Source of the DNA: Ceratobasidium sp. AG-K
Lineage: Eukaryota > Basidiomycota > Agaricomycetes > Cantharellales > Ceratobasidiaceae
NCBI GenBank assembly: GCA_037039685.1
Contig: JAWNGF010000001.1
Location: forward strand, 6,820,001-6,884,000
Reading direction: 5' to 3'
DNA: 64,000 nucleotides
Shown one piece after another: positions 34,401-46,279 of this stretch. Numbering within the stretch: position 1 is the stretch's first letter; each line of letters starts with the position of its first letter. The notes under the pieces are model-generated. The model was not told the origin of the DNA. It ran no database searches and was given only the letters and a program-made list of their open reading frames with translations. Position numbers and translations under genes: made by a program.

Positions 34401-36818
34401 AGCGAGAACTCATGGGCCAAGCCGACCGCCTCGACTGGGCCGGGCATGTCTAGCATGCCCTCACGCTCTAGTTTCAAGGAGGCTCCCATTTCTGCCCTGG
34501 ACGACGTTATGTCTCGCATTAAAGGCGTTCTTACCGATATGCACGCCGAAGACAAGCCTGCCGCGCCTTTCGTTGGTGCTCCACTATCAAACGGTATCAG
34601 CAACAACTCCGCTCCTGCCCCGGCTTCTTCGTCGGCCTCTGTCCCCAAAGCTGCCCAGGGTGTCGCATCTCGCTGGATTGGAACCGAAGCGAACTGGAGG
34701 GACGGGCCAAGCAAGAAGGTACAGCCGCCTCCCGAGCCTCAACCCACCGAGCCCTTCGCGACGACACATTTGGCGCGCGCCGAGGCGTTGTTCCCGACCG
34801 AGACGACATACATCGTCCGTTTCGGCAAGAGTGGCGTAGCACGTTCGCCCATGCCTAAAAAGCAAGCTGCTTTGGCCAAGCTCCCCCCGATGCCTGTTCG
34901 CTGGGATATTTTGAGTTGGAACCCCCCGATCGAGCGCATGTCAACTAGGACACTTTCGCGGGATGACATGTTCTTCCCCAAGACTTACATTCGGGGTGTC
35001 TTGTCGGCCCGCGTGCTTCTGCCTCCAACTGGATCCAGTTCTGAGGCTCAGGCCAAACAGAGCGAGGCAGCCGCGTCTCGAGCAAGGTTAATCGCTACAG
35101 CCGACCCGAAGCCTACCCGTTCGCCCACCATTTCCACTCGCCCACCTCCCAAGAGCCCTGCGTTCATGGATAATCAATGGCGCAAGTCTGTGGCTTCGCC
35201 AGTAACCAACGCTCTTGAATTGCAAAACAATATCGGAGAGGCACCGAATCAGTTGGAGACAACCAGCCGATCTCCCCCACCCGACCATCCATCGGCGAAT
35301 GGAGCGACAAGCGTCAATGTCACTGCTCCCACAGTCTCGGGCGCCACCAAGGGACCCTCCAAGCAATACCAGGGTGCCGACGTTGCTTTCCATCGATCCT
35401 TGCACGAGAAGCGACCATCTAACCCACCAGCCGTTTCGTTTACTGTGTCTAGTGAACTGGATAACCTTTCTGGGACCGAGGCCAACACTGAATCTCGTCC
35501 AGTTCTCGAGACAGATGGTTCCGCATCACTAGCTGTTGGAGCAGGTGTCGATGCGCCAACCCAGTCAAATGAAGATATGAACGATGAAAAGGCGATTACG
35601 GGCAAGGTAAGGTCTTTTTGTCAGAAACCGGAGTGCAAGTTGACCGCCGATCCATTTAGATTACTCAGTCCCCGACTCCGAATAGCTCGATCCTGCTTAC
35701 TCCTCCTGTCAAAGTAACGACTCCTTGGCAAGGCCCCAACCCGCGACTACCAGATGCAGACTACCTCAAATCCGTTTGGCAGAATCCATCGCCGAAGACT
35801 ACGGCGACTGAAAACTCCCTTCGAGGACTTGCAGACGACTTCCCGAGCTCCATCCCTCATTCTGTTCAGGAGATGAAGGGTGAGGATGAAGAGCGGAAAG
35901 CCGATCAGACTGGGGCCCCTGTACCTCCCCGGGCGCCGCCACACAATGCACACCGCAATTTTCAACAGGTTCCTACTTCGCCAGCTCCTGCTCACATGCC
36001 AGGGTACCCGAACCATATGCCTGGCCCTGCACGACCGGTCCCAGTAGCATCGTTCTCCTTGCCGCCCCCTGCGCCCCCTCAGCTCGCACCCCAGCCGACT
36101 CCGTATTCGCCTTACATTCACCCCGTGGCTCCTTCCTTGATGTACACCATGCCTCCAAGCCGAATTGCGCCTTCCCCAGCACCCGGCGGCCAAATGTGGG
36201 TGCAGGGGCAAGCTTATGGTCGACCATCGCCTCCCGCCGTGATGTATCCCGGGCAACAGGGACATGCAATGTCGTACCCGTCGCCAGCCTCGCAATTGCC
36301 CCCTGCAATGCAGAAACCGCATGGTGGAATGAATGGAAATCATGGACATCCTATGACGAGCCCGGCCATGTCGCATGGGCATCCTATGCACATGGGTAGC
36401 CCGGCGATGGCTCATGTCGCACATATGGGTAGCCCCGCACTCGGCCATGCCTCGCCCCATATGCCAGGAGGTCCCCAACATATGTATCCTGGGATGGGCT
36501 CTCCTGGAGGCCTAGGGTTGGGTGCTAATATGCCATACGGTGCACAAAGGCCGGCGCCAATGATGCAGCAATCACCAATGCAGGGACCGGCTCCAAATGG
36601 CTATCATATGATGCCGGGTGGCTCCTATGGACCCTGCTGGGTACGGGAGAGGAGCAATGCGTAGTCCATCCGACGGAATGCCTCACCACATGGCCCTACC
36701 TCATCCGCAACACGCTCCTGTAAGTCCCGGGACATACCACCCAGGCCCATATGGCAGGGTAAGTACCCGTTATTCATCTCTCGAAACTAGTTACTAACGA
36801 GCTTTCTAGACTTGGTAA
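31499..36818 (+). CDS. Long Ser/Pro-rich coiled-coil protein of unknown function, apparent frameshift near the 3' end
   Basis: Start at 31499 (MADNEPVETRAEVES). Introns at about 31719-31777, 32022-32079, 32459-32499, 32644-32697, 34244-34298 and 35608-35661 join long exons in frame. No named domain is seen. Conserved-looking islands are MHLDPNAHHWDEMEDESNDF and FLGEVIDFGDGKTYTVP, a charged coiled coil (EEREKFMKQAAERARRRKQE), AALAKLPPMPVRWDILSWNP and NPRLPDADYLKSVWQNP. Between them lie disordered Ser/Pro/Arg-rich stretches. The C-terminus is Pro/Met/His-rich (HGHPM, HMGSPAM repeats). At 36632-36634 the frame must shift by one base for the same composition to go on (GYGRGAMRSPSDGMPHHMAL) to a final exon ending TW at 36818; without it the protein stops at 36661-36663. 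Function unknown. Confidence 0.75.
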
Positions 36819-37008
36819 ATGTCGCTTGTTTTGTGCAGATTTCGGATTTCTTACTCTGGGTTCGCGGCGTCGTCTTTGCTTTGTGTGACTGTATGTTTTA
36901 TTTGGCTCTCCAGAAAGCATTTGTAATCTACGTCATCTGATTCATAAGCAACTTTCGATCTCAACGGCGCTTCCGTCGATCTGAAGCCAACTTCGACTGC
37001 ACCACACC

Positions 37009-38183
37009 ATGCCTTCGTCACCACAAGTCCCGAGTGCCACTGCCTCTAGTAGTTCCAATCCGAGCGGTTCAAACAATGAACGACTCAAGAATATAGAGCT
37101 CAATAGGCTAAAGGCTAAAGCCAAGATGAGGGCTCAAGCCGAGGCTGAAGGCAAGACCCCTCAACCCGGGAAAAACGCCAATGGCAAGCGGCCATTGATA
37201 GTTACAGAGGGCGATTCGACCTCTCCTAAGAAACCGACGGCAAATAACGATGATTCAGCTGCTCCTCTCAAGCGAGACTCGAGACTTATGGGTACGCCAC
37301 ATCTAGTTACATGACTCACGCATAGGGTCTTTAACAAGTTGCAGGACGATATTTGGATTACGACTTGAGCAAGATGGTCAACTCCAAGGGTGGCTTTTTG
37401 GTTGAAGAAAAATCCAACTACGACCCAGAGACGAGACGAAAAGAGAAGGAGCGTGAACTGCAACGCCTGAAGCAGAGCTTTGATCCTCGTACGCCGCCCA
37501 ACTTTCGGTATTCAGAATTCCTACTGACGAGGCCTATAGCGGTACATATTGAAAAGGAGAAGAACCCTCTATGTGCTGACTGTGGCACCGTTGACATCGA
37601 CCATCAGTTTAGGAAGGTTTTTAGGGTTAACGTATGCAATAACTGCAAGAACGAGAAACCAGAGAGATATAGTCTTCTCACAAAGACAGAGTGCAAACAG
37701 GTGCGCCTACCTAGTGTGATTGTAAACCCTGTTGACCGTTGGTTGTCCAAAGGATTATCTCTTGACTGATCGTGAGTTTCCGCCGCTGCTAAATGAAGAG
37801 ATTGACTGATTGAGTGACAAGCCGAATTGCGGGACGAGGAAGTTATGCCACATCTATTAAAAGCCAATCCCCACCAGGCCACATGGAATAATATGATGCT
37901 CTTTGTGCGCTTTCAGGTAGAAGATTTTGCTTTCAAGAAATGGGGTGGCCCCGAAGGACTTGACGAGGAGTGGGAACGTCGCATGGCAGAGAAGCGCACC
38001 AAGCGCTCAAAGAAATTCGAAGATAGTCTGAAAGATTTGCGGAGAAGGACGAGGGAGAGTGGTTGGGCAAAACGCAAAGCAGAAGAACACGTTCATACGT
38101 TTGGTGTTACCGACACAAACCTTGGAGTACAGAGGTGTACTGAGTGCGATTTCGAGATAGAGGTTGAAGAGTTTGCTCTATAG
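37009..38183 (+). CDS. RAD14: DNA repair protein XPA / Rad14
   Basis: Damage-verification scaffold of nucleotide excision repair in the nucleus. Start at 37009 (MPSSPQVPSATASSSSNPSG), with a basic, helical N-terminal region. The C4 zinc finger reads CADCG followed by VCNNCK about 18 residues later, inside the typical block DHQFRKVFRVNVCNNCK. The DNA-binding domain continues with YSLLTKTECKQDYLLTD and EELRDEE-like ELRDEEVMPHLLKANPH, then NMMLFVRFQVEDFAFKKWGG and a basic helix. The end (HVHTFGVTDTNL, CTECDFEIEVEEF) matches the conserved C-terminus that binds TFIIH. Four exons join in frame. Confidence 0.95.
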
Positions 38184-38292
38184 CCGCGTTTTGTATCGCC
38201 CGTTTAAGTTATAGTTACATTAGTAGATAATACATTAGTGCACAAAAATTAACCCGCATGGTAACGGTGGCTAGACTGGAGCAAACGTGAAT

Positions 38293-40190
38293 TTATCCAA
38301 TATCCATCCCATCCGGAGCAGGGGTGCCAGGCTGCGAGGGCATAGGCGTTGCGATCTCGATATCGCCATCTCCCCTTGGTGTCGACATCTCTCTAGCGTC
38401 CAGACTATCTAAGGGCTGAAGTACAGTCGAGACACCGCCGACGTCGAGAACCACCGGTTGTTCATCCCCATCCCCATCCCCATCTAAGGCCAAGGCCAAG
38501 GCATCGGGATCCTCTTCCTCCTCTTCGTCTTCGTCTTCTTCCTCCTCTTCCTCCGCGGCGGCAGCTTCTGCCTTGTCTTTTGCCGAGAGCAAACCGGCTC
38601 TCTGTGCAACTTTGGCGTCGAGATCGGTCTTGAGCTTTTTGAGAGCATCTTCGAAGCGTCTCTGAATAGAGAGCGAATGATGTCTTGTACTCCAACACAC
38701 GTACGATGCATTTACTCACCTTGATCAGTATGTTTTGAGTTCCAGCAATGTCTTGTTCCTTCTTCGCCACGGCAGCCTCCAAATCCCGAATTTCCTCGTT
38801 CAAAAGCTTTCTTGTGCGCACAAACTCTTCGTCCTCTTCCTCGTCGCCTTCTTCTTCGCTTTCGCTTTCCTCTTGGTCCTCGTCCTCATCGCCATCCTCA
38901 TCATCGGACTCCTCCCCAAGGCCCTTGGCTAGCTCAGCCTGGAGCTCTTGCTCGAACAAGTCATCCTCTTGTTGAGCAGCTGTTCCAGGCCCGTCATTAT
39001 CTTGGTATCCGTCATCTCCATCAAACGTGTCCATGCCAGTTCCACCCGGGGTAGCCGCTTCAGATCCTCCTTGCTCAGCCGGCGGATCGAATTCCGAGTC
39101 CGACAAATTGGGATCTACGTCCTCAAGTATTTCTAAGAACGGAGTTAGAGAATCAATGTAGGCGATATCAGTATACCTACCGTATTTGACCTTGGCGGCT
39201 TGAGAATCAGCATCCAACAACCGTTCCACCTCTTTTTCGACCGTTTCAATAGTCTAGCAGCGAACAATGAGGAGTTCGCCCATCTAGACAAGCATGTCAA
39301 ACTCACATTTCGATTGACGCGCTTCCTAAACCTTCGTTTGCGAGCATGCTGCATCGGTGGTGTTAAACCATGTGGCCAAATGTAGTCATCAATGTTGAAT
39401 GTAGTTTTCGAAGGTTCGTCTCCAGCAAGCTTGTCCTCGACGACCAGCATCTGTAGGAGCAGTTGAGTGTTATAACAGCCCCAGTTACTCGGAAAATACG
39501 GAGACGAACCTGGCATATGTCCGCGACCTTGTACATTTGTCGGTTATCTAAAGTCTTTTGAGACTCGATGATAGCTGGTAAATCGACGAGCTTGGCCGAG
39601 TATGTATTATTTCCTATGTGGAAAACTGCTCGCCGAGAATCTACACATCATCAGATACCTCGAAGAGCAAAACTGGAACAAAGCCATCGGTACCCACCTT
39701 TGAATTTAAACCAAACATCATCCTTCACGTCCCTCGCCTGAACCATCGTCCTAAGACGGTCACAGTCTTCTCCTGGAGGCATCCTAAGAATAAACTGCTC
39801 CTCAAAAACTAGGTCTTCCTCTTCATCTGAATCCAACTCTCGGTCATAAGACCCCAAGAAGCTCATCCCGCCACCATTTGCGGTCAGAGACTTCTCAGTC
39901 AACTTGAGCTTGACTTTGGGTGTAGAGCCGGTAGCCTGCATGTTCTTGATTTTGGCCTTGGCAGCACGATTTGCCGCCCGAGAGCGGTTAGGTTCCCAAG
40001 CGTCTGGATCATAGCTCAAGGAGGCACGGCGAATACCAGCAGATTCGCGACGCGGGCGGCCAGAAAGCAAGGTAGTCGGTGTCTGAGCAGGTGAAGGTGC
40101 GGCATAGAAGTTACTAGTATCGATCGTCAGAGGAGCAGCATTAGGCGTAGGATCAGTAGCGACGACGTCGATAATTTCGTCCTCCTCCAT
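38293..40190 (-). CDS. TAF7: TFIID subunit TAF7 (TAFII55)
   Basis: General transcription factor subunit that contacts TAF1 and regulates TFIID. Start at 40190 (MEEDEIIDVVATDPTPNAAP). After a Ser/Pro/basic region the TAFII55 domain begins at EEQFILRMPPGEDCDRLRTM and continues through VWFKFKDSRRAVFHIGNNTY, SAKLVDLPAIIESQKTLDNR, YKVADICQMLVVEDKL, DDYIWPHGLTPPMQHARKRR, FRKRVNRN, and VEKEVERLLDADSQA. The C-terminal half is very acidic with Glu/Asp runs and a helical ERD-type coiled coil (LLNEEIRDLEAAVAKKEQDI). A perfect short tandem repeat near 38467 encodes alternating Asp-Gly. Introns are GT-AG. It is convergent with XPA (109 bp apart). Confidence 0.93.
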
Positions 40191-40346
40191 GGTAGTGTCC
40201 GGGTTCTCAGTGTGTTTGGCTGGCGCTTAGTGAACAATCGGAAAACCATATGTAATCAAGCGCTAAATTATAGCAATGGTACAAGTTTACATCGAAAGCA
40301 CAGATTTAGCACTAAAATTCTATCCAAAACACGTCGTAAATACCGC

Positions 40347-41807
40347 TCAAAGCTTTGCTACCTCCTTCTTCTTAGGACTCTCGCCAAGGTCCGCCCGCAC
40401 CACCCCTTCTTGAGTCAGAACAGCAATCAGGTTGCCTTGTTGTGTATAGATCTACGAACGGGACTTAGAGTTAAAATGCTGAGTCAACTGAAAGCAACGC
40501 ACCCTTCCATGAACGACACCCCTTCCCAATCCAGTGCGGGGAGAGACCATCTACATATGCAGTCAGAGACCGTAGATCTGCATATGGCAGTTGTAACTCA
40601 CCACGTAAAGCAACCAGTCAGCACAATCAAAATCATGATCATAGTACCAAATGGTATGGTCCAACGAAGAGATCATCCCAAGGCGGTTGGGAGGCTCTGC
40701 CCCACTCCTCAGCTGCAATGACCGTGCGGCTGTACCGATACTATAAATACCATAGTAAGCATTTAGGGTCTACACGAATACGGCAAAGGACTGACAAGTT
40801 TAAGTCAGACATGTATGCAAGGATGCACTACATGAGGTCGTAAGCCTTTAGCTCTGTTCGAAAAGTTATTGATATCAAGGGCATACCTTTTGGAAAGACT
40901 CCTTGAATTTGGGCACATTCTTCGCACGCATCCAGAACATATTTTGAACGAGCCCGTCGGTCGTCGTCACAGATGCTGCCGGCTTGATGGCGATGGGACT
41001 CCGTTTTCGCTCCTAGACGCAAAAACCAAGCACTTAGTCTCATTACACAGAAAGGAGGAAATAACAGATACGAACCTGAACGTATTGCAAGAGCATTTGC
41101 TTGGCGTCATCGCCAATGCCTGGCCGCTCCGACTGTTTCTGGAACAGGTCCTCCTGGAAAGGGCAATCCTTTGGTACCGGAACATGTCTGGGCATCGGCC
41201 ACTGGTGAGACGGCTGCCCGTACTCGGGGCGCTGGAACGAGCAGGTGATCATAAACACCCAGCGCCCATTTTGTGCGGCCTTGACGACCCGAGTGCAATA
41301 CGTCCGCCCTGCGAGAGAGTTGATGTTAGTTCAAAAGTACGAACACCGAATAAATAATAGCATACCATCACGAATGTGCTCAACATAGTAAAGGATAGGT
41401 ATTGAACCGTCTGCGGATAACAGGAAATGACACTGGATCTCCTCTTAGTGGTGTGACTTGAATGGTGTGATTTCACCTACATGAAGAGACTACCACCGAT
41501 GTGGTTAGTACTAATCTACAAATGGCCCGACCGCTGCACTCACATGAACGGAGAATCCATCCTCAACACAACGCGTAGCAGCGAGCAGAGCCTGAGAAAT
41601 AACCTGTCCGCCGAACACGCCTCGCGCCCGCGCAGGTGTCCATAGGGACTTGCTTCGGAAGCTACAAGCAAAAGTACAAGGCTTGAGAACGAGTGAGATG
41701 CAGCCATAATACGCAGTCTCTCACAGCTTCGCATCCAGTTGCTCGAGCTCCAACGAGGTAGAAATCAACTCGTGCTCTCCAGAAGAGTCCTCCGTAAATT
41801 CGGCCAT
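40347..41807 (-). CDS. Acyl-CoA thioesterase (TesB/ACOT8 type), peroxisomal
   Basis: Hydrolyses acyl-CoA to free fatty acid and CoA, probably during peroxisomal beta-oxidation. Start at 41807 (MAEFTEDSSGEHELISTSLE). Double-hotdog blocks in order: LWTPARARGVFGGQVISQAL, CVEDGFSVHVSLFM, IPILYYVEHIRDGRTYCTRV, VFMITCSFQRPEYG; then the second domain with LAYMSDLNLL, MISSLDHTIWYYDHDFDCAD (the LDH Asp is catalytic in TesB), WLLYVMVSPRTGLGRGVVHG and LIAVLTQEGVVR (the Gln is catalytic). The protein ends AKL, a peroxisomal targeting signal type 1. About ten introns; the mid-gene joins at 40730-40870 were solved by the frame they restore. Confidence 0.92.
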
Positions 41808-42101
41808 AGTGTTAGTCTCGAGGGTAGAAGGGAGTATTGTATACATGTAGTTAGTAGTATTTCAATACGAAAGGGCTAACGCGGTACTAGTGAACAAGAC
41901 GGCTTTATACGCGTCGATAGTGTGCTATGAAATGATGACACGGTGGCTGTCACAACCGGCCCCGGCCAGGTTTTGATCTCCGAGCCCGAGTCCCCAAGCG
42001 CAACCAAACGCATGTGAATGGCTGGATTTTGCACTCTCAGAATTCAAGCGCGCGGGGCAATTATGTTTCATATTCTAAGCTCGATAAAGGCGTCATAGAT
42101 C

Positions 42102-43858
42102 TCATGCCCCCTCAATTGGCGCGGGTCCACCACGTCCCAGCTCAACTGCCTTGGCCGCCGCCTCGTCAAGTCCGTCAAATGCATAAATTTTGAGACCAGA
42201 CTCCTTGATCAGCCTACGAGGCGGTCAATATGATTCGAATGGGGATAGTAAAGTACGTACTGCTTCGCCTCCTTCTCCTTGGTTCCTTGCAAGCGCACTA
42301 CTAGAGGGACGGTGAGCTGGAGCTCCTTGGTGGCCTTGATCACACCCTCAGCGATGTAATCGCAACGCATGATACCTATCATATGAATTATGGATTGAGT
42401 CCCCATTGAAGCCTGTTCTCCGAATACATACCACCAAAGATGTTCAAGAATATCGAGCTGACTTTCTTATCAGAGAGCAGAAGCTCGAACGCCTTCTTGA
42501 CGGTGTCGGGGGTAGCTCCTCTATTGGACGATCATTAGAACCACCCCGGTAAGTTAAGGAAGGAGACGCACCCTCCAACATCCAAGAAGTTTGCCGGGTC
42601 ACCTTGGATAAATGTTATTCGAGGTAGAAGGCACGAACTCTAGTCGGTACGAACCTCCGTGCAGCTTCAGTACATCCATAGTGGCCATAGCAAGACCGGC
42701 ACCATTTACGAGGCATCCGACATTGCCGTCAAGCTTGATAAAGTTGAGGTTGTACTTGGCGGCTTCAACCTCCGTTGGATCCTCCTGGGTGATGTCGCGA
42801 AGCGCAAACACTTCCTTTTGCCTGAAGTCGGCATTGTCGTCGAACCCAAACTTGGCGTCCATGCTTTCAAGTTGGAGGAGTGTTAGATACTATAGATGTC
42901 ACGCATACTATCAGTACTGCTTACCAGAGCACTGCTCCGTCGGTAGTCGTCGCCATTGGGTTGATCTCGATTTGTGTCGCATCCTTTTCCCTGAAGATCT
43001 TGCAGAGATTGATAAAGATGTCTGCCGCACCCTCAGCCTGCTGCCCCTTCAACCCAAGCTTCCCTGCCAGCTCGAGCGCAGCCTCTTTGCTCAAGCCTTT
43101 CTGGAAATGGACAGGTGTGGTGATGATCGCGCTCGGGTCCTTGGCCGCGACCTCCTCGATATTCATACCACCCTGTGCAGAGGCAACAATAACTGGGCTC
43201 TGCGTGTTTCGGTCATTGAGGACGGCAACGTAGTACTCATGCGTCGGGTCGCGCCTCTCGGCCAGCATCACAGCGTTACAAAGGCGTCCAGCTGCGCCAG
43301 TTTGCTTGGTGATGAGCTTCGCACCAATCATTTTGGACGCAAAGTCTTTAGCCTCCTCTGGACTGGCGGATGAATGAGTATGAGGTACGGGTGACGACTG
43401 CGTAACTCACCTGCTGACTTTGTGGACACCGCCCTGAAGCCCATTGTCAAACTTGCCCTTTCCGCGACCACCAGCAAGCACTTGCGCCTTGATCACGAGC
43501 CCATCCTTGCCTAGATGCTTTGGTGAGCACAGGTAATAACTCGCAGTATCATTCCTCCTACCAAAGTTCTTTGCGACATCGTATGCCTCTTGAGGAGTCT
43601 TGGCCGCCTTGCTCGCAGGCGTGGGGATGCCGTACTGCAATCATCAGGTCAAGTTTCAGTCATCTGTGATACGAGAAACACTCACAGCGTTCAAGAGTTC
43701 CATCGACTGGTACTCATGGATCGACAGGTTACGCGCCTGACCAGCGAACACTCGAGCTGGCTGTTCATTAGAGCCCCCGGTCAAAAGTAGCTAACAAAAC
43801 AGTGGCTATATATGCATACCCGAATGGCGGCACGGGCAGAAAGGATGGAGTGCAACAT
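42102..43858 (-). CDS. LSC2: Succinyl-CoA ligase beta subunit, mitochondrial
   Basis: TCA-cycle enzyme subunit that makes succinate and a nucleoside triphosphate from succinyl-CoA. Start at 43858 ([13 protein letters not shown]), with a presequence and then [20 protein letters not shown]. Family blocks: [20 protein letters not shown] (ATP-grasp), [131 protein letters not shown] and [16 protein letters not shown]. It ends [11 protein letters not shown]. Splicing is all short GT-AG. Whether it uses ADP or GDP cannot be decided from what I see. Its upstream region is shared with the divergent DinB-like gene. Confidence 0.95.
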
Positions 43859-44476
43859 ACTAGCTGTCGCAGAGGGTGCCAAAGATGTAGATGAGATCAA
43901 CGAGTCTGAGAAATGTCGGTATACGCACCGAGTCGGGCAGATCCGGATGAATGTGGCGGATGTCTGTTTGGACGTGCTTTCTGCTGAGGTCATAAAGATT
44001 TAGAGCAGTGAAATTTGGTCTCTTTCAACCAGCTCGAGGCCGACGGAGACGACACGCTCGATATCAATCCTGTCCCTCACCCGCATATACAATATGTACG
44101 TGAAGCACAGCTGGAAGACGGACCTGTCTCTCTTTGAGTTCGACCTTCCCAAACGATGTGGAAGGTTGAAATTATGTGGAGACACAACTCCCGCTTGTAT
44201 CAGTTCCGCGTCTGTACTATCGGCGCATTTGCTTACGCTATCTTGCTTGTCATGTATGGATTTACTATTAAATCTGAATATTGACCACCATCTCCTACCC
44301 GCGCGGACCTAAACTTGACAGTTCGCCCTACTTACGGTCACGTCCAGGCGCTATTACCCAACCTGCCACATTGCGGAAACGTGTGCTTACCCTTGACACT
44401 TTATCCTGACCCTTGGCTCAAGCGATACGTGCCTATTAAACCCCAGGTCCAACCCTCGTGAGCTCTCAACTCAAAA
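43859..44476. promoter_or_regulatory. Divergent promoter region, succinyl-CoA ligase beta and DinB-like gene
   Basis: 618 bp lie between two divergent start codons. An open frame runs upstream and in phase from 43858 to about 43993 but is poorly protein-like, so the start at 43858 is preferred because a presequence begins there. No repeat or RNA gene is seen. Confidence 0.4.
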
Positions 44477-45367
44477 ATGGCCCCCACAGCCGTTACGCAA
44501 CCAACTCCTCTGGTCGAGTCCCCGCACAAGACTGCGGGCTCGGCACCAGCAGTGCAAGATCGCTCCATTGTCGTCGGACAACTGACGGATGTTGCGAGTG
44601 ATGTCATGGGTCAAGCGATCGACTTGCTCGAGAACACTCTGACGGACGACAAGCAGCTTGCATACCAATCCAAGTACATTCCTGGGTCGACTATTGGTGT
44701 GTATGACACTAATCTCTTGCTATGTGTATTGATTGACGCTTGTATCCCACAGGCAAGCATCTTCGACATGCACACGATCATTATGTCCTGCTCGCCCAGG
44801 TAAGTTGGGTATGGTCGCACAGTGATGCGGTGAGTTCTCATTCGAGCTTCTTTCTCGTAGTCTGTACTGGACAAGACGTCAACCGAGCCTCGTTTCAACG
44901 GCCAAGCCGCAGCGAATCTGTCATACGACGCTAGGATCCGCGACACTCCTATGGAGACATCGATTACGGCCGGCATTGAAGCATTCCGAGCCGTGATAAA
45001 AACACTGGAAGAAATAGCAAAATATGTCCCAGAGGACTTGCCTGTAGTACTGAAGGCGGATACTGGACCGTACGAACAAGTCCTAAAGACCACGTTCGGG
45101 CGAGAGGTTGGTCGGTTCAACTTGCGCCCAACTCGTTACTGACGCCCAGCACATTTCCAGTTGTGGTTTGGGTCGCTTCATGCCATACACCACTGGTCTA
45201 TGATTCGTGTGATCGCGGGCGAGCTAGTGCGTATAGAATACTCCAAGTTCGGCTCGGGCACACGGAACTTACCTTTTATATAGGGATTGACACTAAACGC
45301 CAATTTTGGGGTTGCACCCTCAACGATTAATTATCACAAGGGCGATGGTGGCAAGGCAAAGATTTAG
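44477..45367 (+). CDS. DinB/YfiT-like putative metalloprotein
   Basis: Small soluble protein of about 210 residues with the His pattern of the DinB-like four-helix bundle, a fold that usually binds one divalent metal through three His. The first His-rich helix is SKYIPGSTIGKHLRHAHDHY; the second is LWFGSLHAIHHWSMIRVIAG. Start at 44477 (MAPTAVTQPTPLVES). Exons join by GT-AG at about 44698-44751, 44801-44859, 45105-45162 and 45230-45284. The acceptor at about 45163 was chosen because it alone keeps FGRE in frame with LWFGSLHAIHHW. In bacteria such proteins include thiol-dependent transferases; the substrate here is unknown. It is convergent with the SPF27 gene, 79 bp apart. Confidence 0.78.
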
Positions 45368-45446
45368 CATGTAGCTCGGTTATGACAGCAGTGTATAATT
45401 TATACCAATCTACATATCACTACTCTGAAGGCTCGACCTTTTTATG

Positions 45447-46279
45447 CTCAGAGTGTCATCTGTTCGTCTTGACGTCTCAAAGATTCAACCTCTGCCTCGA
45501 GGGTAAGGTTGGCCAAGCCGATCTGTAGATTGCGCGAAATAAGTTCCGTCCACTTGTTTTCTAGGGCAGTGAGCTGAGCGCCCGCAGCCAGCTGTAAATT
45601 ACGCCCGTTAGTTCAAGTCCATACACGAAAATGGTCTTGGTCACTCACCTGAGTGTTCTTTCGGGACCGATTGATCTCAGTATTTTGTTCCTTGAGAGTC
45701 TCAACCGTCTTCTCCAGCGCCTTGACGTCCTCTTCTAACAGAAAGTTGTGAACCTTCCATGCATTCGCGCCATAGGTCTGCGACAGAGACAAGTTGATCT
45801 GTCTAGACGTTCGCGTCAGTGGCGAGCCGAGATACATTGAACCGGATAGCTACCTTCGACGTTGGTGCTCCAGCTGGGCCTTGGCATTCTGCAGTGCCTT
45901 TTTCCACTCTTCTTCCGTCGCGTTGGCCTGATCTTCCGGGGCAGGTAATTGATGCCGTGTCGAGTCCAGGGGAGGAAGTTTGTCCCCACGTTCAACGCGT
46001 TCGAGCTCGGCAGCCAAGAGAGGATTGTTCTGGTTGACGTATTAGTTAGCGAGATTGTACTACCAATAAATTCAATACACGTGTGGATGAAGGGATTGCA
46101 CAGGAAACACGTACCGCGAAGAGTTGAATCGGTGGTGGGAGGCGAGGATCGTCCCCAACACGTTGCACGCTTTGTAGTTCCTTCGTTATCTCGGCATTAA
46201 CGAGCTGTCTAAGGGCCCCAGTGGGCTCGTCTAGGTCGTGATCATAATAAGGGAGCGAGTCGAGAATAACGTCAGACAT
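45447..46279 (-). CDS. Pre-mRNA-splicing factor SPF27 (BCAS2/Cwf7)
   Basis: Subunit of the Prp19/NineTeen complex that activates the spliceosome. Start at 46279 (MSDVILDSLPYYDHDLDEPT); the LDSLPYYD opening is a family mark. It continues RQLVNAEITKELQSVQRV, then NNPLLAAELERVERGDKLPP and LDSTRHQLPAPEDQANATEE. It then turns into a coiled coil: EEWKKALQNAKAQLEHQRRR, INLSLSQTYGANAWKVHNF, LLEEDVKALEKTVETLKEQN, and LTALENKWTELISRNLQIGL. It ends EVESLRRQDEQMTL. Four or five exons join in frame. It is head-to-head with the HIT gene across 300 bp. Confidence 0.9.

Noticed and set aside
38460..38600. CCCCATC tandem repeats and GA-rich runs taken as a microsatellite
   Set aside because: They lie inside the TAF7 coding region and encode its Asp-Gly and Glu-rich acidic tail.
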